A DNA stretch of 64,000 nt, from the NCBI GenBank assembly GCA_000218705.1, contig GL947594.1, positions 518,358 to 582,357 on the forward strand. The letters run 5' to 3'. Position 1 is the stretch's first letter, and the number at the start of each line of letters is the position of its first letter. The stretch comes from Prochlorococcus marinus bv. HNLC1. GTDB lineage: Bacteria; Cyanobacteriota; Cyanobacteriia; PCC-6307; Cyanobiaceae. The notes beneath the pieces were generated by a model. It ran no database searches. It was not told where the DNA came from and was given only the letters and a program-made list of their open reading frames with translations. The position numbers and the translations under genes were made by a program. This document shows positions 58,468-64,000 of the stretch, in pieces.

Positions 58468-59958
58468 GATTTATTTATTAGATTTGTAGAGGAAGAATTA
58501 GTAACATCTTTTAAATATAAATTTTTCCTTCTCATAAATTGATAGCTAGTAAGAAATCTAAGAAAAGTTTTAGAGCAGTTTAATGAAGTGAATAAACTTA
58601 TCAGTACACCTAATCCTAAAGTTGCAGCAAAACCTTTTACAAAGCTAGTGCCAATTATAAATAGAACTAGACAACTAATTAACGTAGTTAAATGACCATC
58701 TAAGAATTGATGAATTTGCTCGTCTAAAACCCTCATCTATAGATCTAATTAAAGTATTACCTAAATTTAATTCATCTCTTACCCTTTCAAATATTAAGAT
58801 ATTTGCATCAACTGCCATTCCTATACTCAATATTAACCCAGCGATACCTGGTAGAGTAATAGTTACAGGTATTAATGCATAGAAAGCAAGATTAAAAAGA
58901 CCATAAGTTAAAAGAGAAGCAACTGATATTAAACCAAGAATTCTATAATTAATAACCATAAATAAACCTACAAATATTAAACCAAGGATTGCAGCATAAA
59001 AACTTTTAATTATATTTCTATTACCAAGTAATGGACCTATTGTATTTGTTTCAATAATTTGTACAGGTAATGGTAATGCTCCTCCTCGTAATTGGACTTC
59101 TAATTCTCTTGCTTCCTCTGCATTAAAATTACCACTTATAGTGGCAGAACCTCCTGTAATTCCAGTTTTTGAAAATTGATTACCAACACTTGCTTCACTT
59201 ATTGATTCACCATCTAAAACAATTGATAAAAGTCTTTGTGAACCAGCAATTGATTTAGTTATCTCAGCAAATTTATCTCCTCCTTCACTTGAAAAGGATA
59301 GTAACACTTCCCAATTGTTATTTGTTTGTTCTTGCCTTCTTCCCGCACTAATAAGATCTTTTCCTGTTAAGTTTGTTTTAACAAATAAGTTAGCTATTTC
59401 ACTATTAATGAACTTCCTTGTCTCATTTAGTTTTAAAAATAATTCTGATTCATTTGATTTATAATTTAATGATTCTTCTATTTCACCTAAAGAGTTCTCT
59501 AATTTATCTTTTAAGTTTTTATCAAAGCTTCTCTTATTAAAATCATTAAAAGAATCAATAAGGTTATTAATTTGCAATCTTTGAAATTGTAATTTCTTTA
59601 ATTCATTAAAGCTATCTGAAGTTTGAGTTCTAAACTCTAATAATGCAGTTTTTCCAATAACTCTTGATGCTGCGAGCGGGTCTTGTTCCCCTGGAAGTTC
59701 AAGTACTAACTGATTGGAACCTAAAGTTTGTAAATTAGATTCAGAGACACCAAGATTATTAACTCTTTTATCTAAAACTGCTTTTACCGAATCAAGTTCA
59801 TCTCTATTAATATTTCCATCTTCTTTTATCAATTCAAGTGTTAATTGAGATCCACCTCTTAAATCAAGGCCTAACTGAAATGGGTAGTTAACTAGTAAAT
59901 AAATTGAAAAAGCAACTAGAAAGATTATAAAAAAAAGCCAACTTTGCCTTTTCTTCAT
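58464..59958 (-). CDS. secD: protein translocase subunit SecD (one frameshift)
   Basis: The repaired protein of about 497 aa has an N-terminal span (about 8-26), LGLDLRGGSQLTLEL (near 30), a large periplasmic part, and five C-terminal spans with GMAVDANILIFERVRDEL (near 390). One extra base at 58701-58704 breaks the frame in SIL|RW; the correct continuation is SILDGHLTTLISCLVLFIIG. The C-terminal 70 residues are then read from 58464. It is 3 bases downstream of pdhB and overlaps secF by 4 bases, so the group is probably one operon. Confidence 0.94.
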
Positions 59959-59961
59959 TTC

Positions 59962-60945
59962 TTAAATGCTCCCTTTAACCATTTGTTTAACTTTTTCAAC
60001 AATCTGATGAGGTTGAATAATAGTCAAATTTTCTAAATTACCATTATATGGCGTAGGTATATCCTGACTAGATAACCTAATAGGTCTGCAATCTAAATCA
60101 TCAAAGCATTCCTCAGTTATTAATGAAATCAATTCTGCAGCAATACCTCCTGTTTTCATACATTCTTCAACGATAAGAACCTTACTAGTTTTTTTAATAG
60201 ATTTAGAGATTGTCTTCATATCAAAGGGTTTTAAACTTATTAAATCAATAAGTTCAACATTAATATTGCTACCTTCAAGTTGCTCAATTGCTTTTAAACA
60301 ATGATGTCTCATACGAGAGTAGGTAAGAATAGTTATATCATTGCCTTCTTTAACCAGATCAGCTTGATCTAAAGCACAAACATAATCTCCAGAAGGTAAT
60401 TCTTCGGATAAATTGTAGAGTAAAACATGTTCAAAGAATAAGACTGGATTATCATCTCTAATAGCAGCCTTCATCAACCCCTTAGCATTAGTAGGAGTAC
60501 TGCAAGCAACTATCTTAATACCAGGCACAGCATGAAAATAAGCTTCTAATCTTTGACTATGTTCTGCTCCAAGCTGCCTTCCTACTCCTCCTGGCCCTCT
60601 AACAACAGCAGGTATTTTATAATTACCACCACTTGTATATCTAAGCATACCCATATTGTTTGATATCTGATTAAAAGCAAGTAGTAAAAAGCCCATATTC
60701 ATTCCTTCAATTATTGGCCTTAAACCTGTCATAGCAGCACCAACCGCCATTCCAGTAAAACTATTTTCTGCAATAGGGGTATCTAAAACTCTATATTCAC
60801 CATATTTCTCATAAAGATCCTTTGTTACTTTGTATGAACCTCCATAATGACCTACGTCTTCACCCATTACACATACGTTACGATCATTAGCCATTTCTTC
60901 GTCAATAGCTTCTTTTAGAGCATTAAATAATAAAGTACTAGCCAC
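59962..60945 (-). CDS. pdhB: pyruvate dehydrogenase E1 component, beta subunit
   Basis: The 327-aa product is the E1 beta partner that, with E1 alpha, decarboxylates pyruvate using thiamine diphosphate. It shows [23 protein letters not shown] (near residue 27), [22 protein letters not shown] (near 57), [24 protein letters not shown] (near 115) and the C-terminal [17 protein letters not shown] (near 243). Length is typical for the alpha-2-beta-2 type. The E1 alpha gene is not in this window. It stands upstream of secD-secF on the same strand. Confidence 0.94.
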   Translation of the reverse strand: MASTLLFNALKEAIDEEMANDRNVCVMGEDVGHYGGSYKVTKDLYEKYGEYRVLDTPIAENSFTGMAVGAAMTGLRPIIEGMNMGFLLLAFNQISNNMGMLRYTSGGNYKIPAVVRGPGGVGRQLGAEHSQRLEAYFHAVPGIKIVACSTPTNAKGLMKAAIRDDNPVLFFEHVLLYNLSEELPSGDYVCALDQADLVKEGNDITILTYSRMRHHCLKAIEQLEGSNINVELIDLISLKPFDMKTISKSIKKTSKVLIVEECMKTGGIAAELISLITEECFDDLDCRPIRLSSQDIPTPYNGNLENLTIIQPHQIVEKVKQMVKGSI

Positions 60946-61000
60946 AATAAGATTTTCCTTAAATATTCCTATATATAAATTTATACCATCAAGGCTCTAT

Positions 61001-61096
61001 TTATCCCCCTTCAGCAAAAGTAATAAGTAGTAATATTGATAAAATCATGCCAGGAGATAACAAAAGTATTAAAGTACCTAGATCATGTAATGACAT
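61001..61096 (-). CDS. 31-aa single-span membrane peptide
   Basis: ATG at 61096-61094 opens a 31-codon frame ending TAA 61001-61003. The product has an MSLHDLGTLI opening, a central hydrophobic span with an SPGM bend, and ends ITFAEGG. The size and single span resemble small photosystem or cytochrome b6f subunits (PetM, PsaM or Psb30 class), but I cannot match it to one. It lies 31 bases downstream of DUF3082 and 55 bases upstream of the pdhB start on the same strand, so it is likely within the same transcript. Confidence 0.55.
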   Translation of the reverse strand: MSLHDLGTLILLLSPGMILSILLLITFAEGG

Positions 61097-61126
61097 TTAA
61101 AAAGTTTTTTTTATATTATAAATAAT

Positions 61127-61443
61127 CTATTCTTTTTTTAAGAAAAAACTTCGAAAGAATACAATAAATAAACCTAAACCAATAAATCCAAAAGAAAAAG
61201 TAGCCAAAAAAGATAATCCTATTATTAATGTATTTAAGCTAGAAGAAATATTTTGAACAATTTCAGAATTGTTGGTTGGTTTGTGAGTTGAAAAATAAAT
61301 AGATATTGCAATACTCAGTTTATAGAAAGCAATAAATAGAATAAAGCTAGTAATTGAACCACTCAGAAAACTTAAAGGCCCTTTTTCTGGATTATTTACA
61401 ATCTCCTTATTTTGTTTTTTATTATTTTCTTTTTTTCCATCAT
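61127..61443 (-). CDS. DUF3082 membrane protein (one frameshift)
   Basis: Reading from ATG 61443 or 61440 the frame breaks after about 15 codons. Adding one A to the run at 61430-61436 gives about 105 residues: MEKKENNKKQNKEIVNNPEK, then GPLSFLSGSITSFILFIAFYKLSIAISIYF (span 1, about 28-50) and a long hydrophobic span near 75-97 ending FFLKKE. This layout matches the DUF3082 membrane protein of cyanobacteria. The stop is TAG at 61127-61129. The start directly follows the ispE stop codon (TAA then ATG), so it is coupled to ispE. Because of the break, no long frame reveals it. Confidence 0.78.
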
Positions 61444-62379
61444 TTATAAAATTTTAATTCCCTTACTTTGAAATTCACATAACCAAGTATCATAACCATA
61501 ACTTAAAAATAATTTCTTATTTTTCTCATATACTTTTTTAGCGATTTCATAATTATCAAATAAGCCGTAACAACTTGGTCCTGAACCACTCATAGAGAAA
61601 CATATACATTCTTCTATTTGCGAAAATAAAGTCAAGGCATCAGATACTGATTTATTTTCATTTTGTACTATTTTTTGAAGGTCATTTCTTATTTTTATTC
61701 TTCGGTTTAAGAAATTATCATACGTAAAATCTATAGATCTTAAGTTATTCCTTTTGCCTTCATACTGCATCTCGGTACTAAGATAAGTTCCTTGAAATTT
61801 ATCACAATATTTTTTGTAAATTTCAGAAGTTGATAAGGAAACTTTTGGATTTTTTAAAATTATTAAGAAAAATCTTGAATCAAATCTATATTTTTCTAAG
61901 ATTTCTCCTCTACCAAAACAATATTGACTGCCTCCTTCTAGGAAGAATGGAACATCGGATCCTAATTTTAATGCAAATTTCGCAAGAGTAGATTGATCTA
62001 AATTCAGTGCCCATAATTTATTTAATCCGATCAAAGTTGCAGCAGCATTACTTGATCCACCTGCCAAACCAGCTCCAATAGGAATATTCTTATTTAAAAA
62101 AATATTTGCACCTAAATTCCTATGTGGATAATAACTTCTTAGGATATTTGCTGTTTTAATAATCAAATTATCGTCTTCTAAATCAAGTTCAGTATTATTT
62201 GAACTTAAATTTATACTCCCACTAGCATTAAGTTCAATTTCTAAATAATCTTCAAGATTGATGCTTTGCATTAACATTGCGAGTTCATGATATCCATCTT
62301 TTCTCTTACCCAAAACTTCTAAATGAAGATTTATTTTAGCTGGAGATACTACAGTTATTTTACTATTCTTAAATTCCAC
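61444..62379 (-). CDS. ispE: 4-diphosphocytidyl-2-C-methyl-D-erythritol kinase
   Basis: The 311-aa GHMP kinase phosphorylates CDP-ME in the MEP pathway. It shows VVSPAKINLHLEVLGKRKDGYHEL (near residue 10), the GHMP loop IPIGAGLAGGSSNAAATLIGL (near 95), DVPFFLEGGSQYCFGRGE (near 145) and the C-terminal SFSMSGSGPSCYGLFDN segment (here CFSMSGSGPSCYGLF). Length is normal. It lies 13 bases downstream of rsmA and begins a series of co-directional genes; dxs of the same pathway is elsewhere in the window. Confidence 0.94.
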   Translation of the reverse strand: MEFKNSKITVVSPAKINLHLEVLGKRKDGYHELAMLMQSINLEDYLEIELNASGSINLSSNNTELDLEDDNLIIKTANILRSYYPHRNLGANIFLNKNIPIGAGLAGGSSNAAATLIGLNKLWALNLDQSTLAKFALKLGSDVPFFLEGGSQYCFGRGEILEKYRFDSRFFLIILKNPKVSLSTSEIYKKYCDKFQGTYLSTEMQYEGKRNNLRSIDFTYDNFLNRRIKIRNDLQKIVQNENKSVSDALTLFSQIEECICFSMSGSGPSCYGLFDNYEIAKKVYEKNKKLFLSYGYDTWLCEFQSKGIKIL

Positions 62380-62392
62380 GGTTACTACTAGT

Positions 62393-63214
62393 TCAACTTC
62401 TTATAGTATTACAAAGCTTGGCTAATTTAATCCATTTTTCTATAGAAATATCTTGAGGTCTCAAATTAAAGTTTATTTCTGATTGTTTTTCTAAATTTGA
62501 AATATTTTCTTTTGAGAAAACTGAACATAATGTATTTCTAAGTTTTTTTCTTCTAGCATTAAATGTAATTTTAAGAAGATTTTCTATAGTTTTTTCAGTT
62601 TCAAGATCTAATCTTGAACTTAAGGACAACGGAGTAAAAGAAATTAATGAAGAATATACCTTTGGGGGAGGGTTAAAAGATGAAGGATGAATATCACATA
62701 TTTTTTTCACCCCTGAAAGAAGTTTTATTCTTGTACTAAGGGCACCATTATTACTATTACCTTCTTTCGCAATTATTCTATCTACAACATCTTTTTGCAT
62801 TAAAAATATTATTTTTTTTAAATTATATTTTGGTAACTTACCTAATCTTCCTATAAATAAATCTAATATTGGACCAGTAATATTGTAAGGAATATTAGCT
62901 ATTACTTTTGTAAATTGACTACTATTTTTTAGATTTATTGAGAGAATATCTCCTTGTTCTAATGAAAAATTATCTTTTTTAGAAAACTTATTTTCTAAAA
63001 ATTTTATTAAATCCATATCTAACTCAACTGCATGCAACCCTTTTATATTTGAATCTAATAATCTCGAAGTAAGAGCACCTTTCCCTGGACCTATCTCTAA
63101 AATAAAATCTTTTTCATTAAGATCTGCATTTTTTTTTATTTTTTCTAGTATTTCATCGTTTATTAACCAATGTTGACCAAATCTTTTTTTTGGAATAGAA
63201 CTTTTTAAATTCAT
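62393..63214 (-). CDS. rsmA: 16S rRNA dimethyladenosine transferase
   Basis: RsmA (KsgA) dimethylates two adenines near the 3' end of 16S rRNA. The 273-aa protein starts [18 protein letters not shown], has the SAM loop [17 protein letters not shown] (near residue 40), the catalytic [12 protein letters not shown] (near 107), and a late [16 protein letters not shown] segment. Length is normal. It is the first gene of the minus-strand cluster rsmA-ispE-DUF3082-peptide-pdhB-secD-secF and is divergent from the hypothetical at 63250 with a 35-base gap. Confidence 0.95.
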   Translation of the reverse strand: MNLKSSIPKKRFGQHWLINDEILEKIKKNADLNEKDFILEIGPGKGALTSRLLDSNIKGLHAVELDMDLIKFLENKFSKKDNFSLEQGDILSINLKNSSQFTKVIANIPYNITGPILDLFIGRLGKLPKYNLKKIIFLMQKDVVDRIIAKEGNSNNGALSTRIKLLSGVKKICDIHPSSFNPPPKVYSSLISFTPLSLSSRLDLETEKTIENLLKITFNARRKKLRNTLCSVFSKENISNLEKQSEINFNLRPQDISIEKWIKLAKLCNTIRS

Positions 63215-63249
63215 TCAAAATTTAAATATAATATTTTAATATTTATTAT

Positions 63250-63624
63250 ATGAAATTTATAGTTTTACCACTCATGGCTTTATCAAAAAAGAATTTAGAT
63301 CAATTAAAATCGATTTTAAATAAAGAGAATATTATTAAACATAATATTCCTGATAAAAGTTCAATCTCTGATTCAAAATCTTTAGAGAAAGATCAACCGA
63401 TAGAAGTTAATAATCCCAATCAAATCTTTTATTCAATAATAGATAATTCTGAACATTTAGAAGATACTGTTTTAAGTAACAATAAATTGAAGAAAATTGA
63501 AGAAAAATTAGTTAAAGATAAAAAATATTATCCTATTGATAAAAAAATTAATTCTCAAAGAAATAATCAATTATCAGAAGAAGATTTATTATATGACGAA
63601 TTCAATTATCTTTTGGATGAATAA
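63250..63624 (+). CDS. hypothetical hydrophilic protein, 124 aa
   Basis: The protein starts [19 protein letters not shown], then is highly polar, rich in Lys, Asn, Asp, Glu and Ser, with no cysteine and no membrane span after the short hydrophobic start. A second in-frame ATG (MALSKK) lies nine codons on and may be the true start. The composition suggests an intrinsically disordered or coiled protein; the end [15 protein letters not shown] is acidic. I do not recognise a family. It is 20 bases upstream of rlmH on the same strand. Confidence 0.6.
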   Translation: MKFIVLPLMALSKKNLDQLKSILNKENIIKHNIPDKSSISDSKSLEKDQPIEVNNPNQIFYSIIDNSEHLEDTVLSNNKLKKIEEKLVKDKKYYPIDKKINSQRNNQLSEEDLLYDEFNYLLDE

Positions 63625-63644
63625 TATTTATCAATTTTTTATTT

Positions 63645-64000
63645 ATGTTAATTACCAATAGAATATCAATAAATGCTATCGGCAAGATTAAAAAATCTTG
63701 GATAGCGGATGGAATTAATCAATATAGAAAACGAATGCCTAAACTATCAATTTATGAATTTAAAGATTTTAAATTTAATAACCTGAGAAATCTCTATCAA
63801 AATAATATTATTATTAGCCTCACCGAAGAAGGTAAATTATTCAATTCTCATGATTTCTCTTCCTTACTTTTAAATTTTGATAATAAGAAAATTTCTTTTT
63901 TTGTAGGTGATGCAGATGGGCTTTCAAATAATATAAAATCTAACTCTGATCTGCTTCTAAGCCTTTCTCCTCTAACCTTTCCACATGAGCTTGCACGTTT
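63645..64000 (+). CDS. rlmH: 23S rRNA pseudouridine methyltransferase RlmH, 3' truncated by window
   Basis: ATG at 63645 opens a frame that runs off the window after about 118 codons. It reads [20 protein letters not shown] at the start, then [17 protein letters not shown], the SPOUT SAM region [13 protein letters not shown] (near residue 89), and [14 protein letters not shown] at the end. This is the RlmH/YbeA family, which methylates N3 of pseudouridine 1915 in helix 69. Only the C-terminal 25 or so residues are missing, by the edge of the window and not by damage. Confidence 0.9.
   Translation, partial: MLITNRISINAIGKIKKSWIADGINQYRKRMPKLSIYEFKDFKFNNLRNLYQNNIIISLTEEGKLFNSHDFSSLLLNFDNKKISFFVGDADGLSNNIKSNSDLLLSLSPLTFPHELAR

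Noticed and set aside
2164..61443. Genome decay or an obligate symbiont as the source of the frameshifts
   Set aside because: Broken genes include core functions with perfect downstream conservation and no stops or substitutions; transcriptional slippage rescue needs long A tracts, while many sites here have only two to four bases.
1..64000. CRISPR array, prophage, transposase, toxin-antitoxin or restriction system
   Set aside because: No regularly spaced direct repeats, no integrase, transposase, cas, methylase-endonuclease or capsid-like genes were seen; the content is core chromosome.

Overview
The window is a gene-dense, very AT-rich stretch of a cyanobacterial chromosome. It is almost certainly Prochlorococcus and probably a high-light type, judged from base composition and the set of picocyanobacterial genes. 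Cyanobacterial markers are psaK, psb28, gun4, DUF1995, DUF2499, DUF3593, DUF3110 and DUF3082 proteins, a plant-type ferredoxin, a pyruvate kinase with a PEP-utilizer tail and an NtcA-type glnA promoter. I see no insertion sequence, prophage, CRISPR array, integrase or rRNA operon. It reads as conserved core backbone, not a genomic island.

Layout. 1-530: a palindrome-rich leader and two micro-ORFs. 535-6649: Ap4A phosphorylase, DUF2237 and a small acidic protein, then ilvE-metH, with cobN (6721-10455) divergent from ilvE. 10457-14184: PHP phosphoesterase, HemG-like flavodoxin, uvrC and flavin reductase, all on the minus strand. 14245-18610: coaD, then a minus-strand block dapF, cysteine desulfurase, DUF1995 and a PBP4-type carboxypeptidase. 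18709-26990: leuS, pgi, purN, argC, ribBA and a cyclophilin. 27033-30309: DUF3110, a zinc-finger-less DnaJ and dnaK. 30547-35453: tRNA-Ser(GGA), ferredoxin, IMPase, hisZ, htpG, rpmB. 35460-38861: peroxiredoxin, two small membrane proteins, psaK, dxs. 38976-47339: ilvA, scpB, yggT, mazG-like, pyk, FtsX/MacB permease, bioY-like, lspA and a DUF697 GTPase. 47278-52205: a 59-aa membrane protein, a PLP decarboxylase, tadA, a class V aminotransferase and glnA with a clear promoter and terminator. 52319-57339: methyltransferase, small protein, anti-sigma kinase, gun4, mnmH, psb28, AI-2E-type permease. 57336-63214: a long minus-strand run rsmA, ispE, DUF3082, a 31-aa membrane peptide, pdhB, secD, secF and a small membrane protein. 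The window ends in a hypothetical gene and a truncated rlmH.

The dominant oddity is reading-frame damage. Fourteen genes, most of them expected to be essential, contain a total of 20 single-base indels. Fourteen are a missing A or T (on the coding strand) in an A/T run, and six are an extra base. In every case a one-base correction restores the expected family protein. I read this as residual indel error from a long-read assembly, not as pseudogenes, and I annotate the full repaired spans as single genes. Four of the six extra-base sites have CTT-A in the zero frame, which is recorded as a separate, sceptical finding.

Functionally the window combines amino-acid and cofactor synthesis (methionine, branched-chain, arginine, histidine, lysine/cell wall, riboflavin, isoprenoid, CoA, cobalamin, porphyrin), protein folding and secretion, tRNA modification and photosystem assembly. 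Apart from the first 298 bases there is no gene-free stretch longer than 300 bases. I did not find a convincing undescribed multi-gene system. The best leads are small unannotated membrane genes, a Walker A substitution in mnmH and the frameshift pattern.
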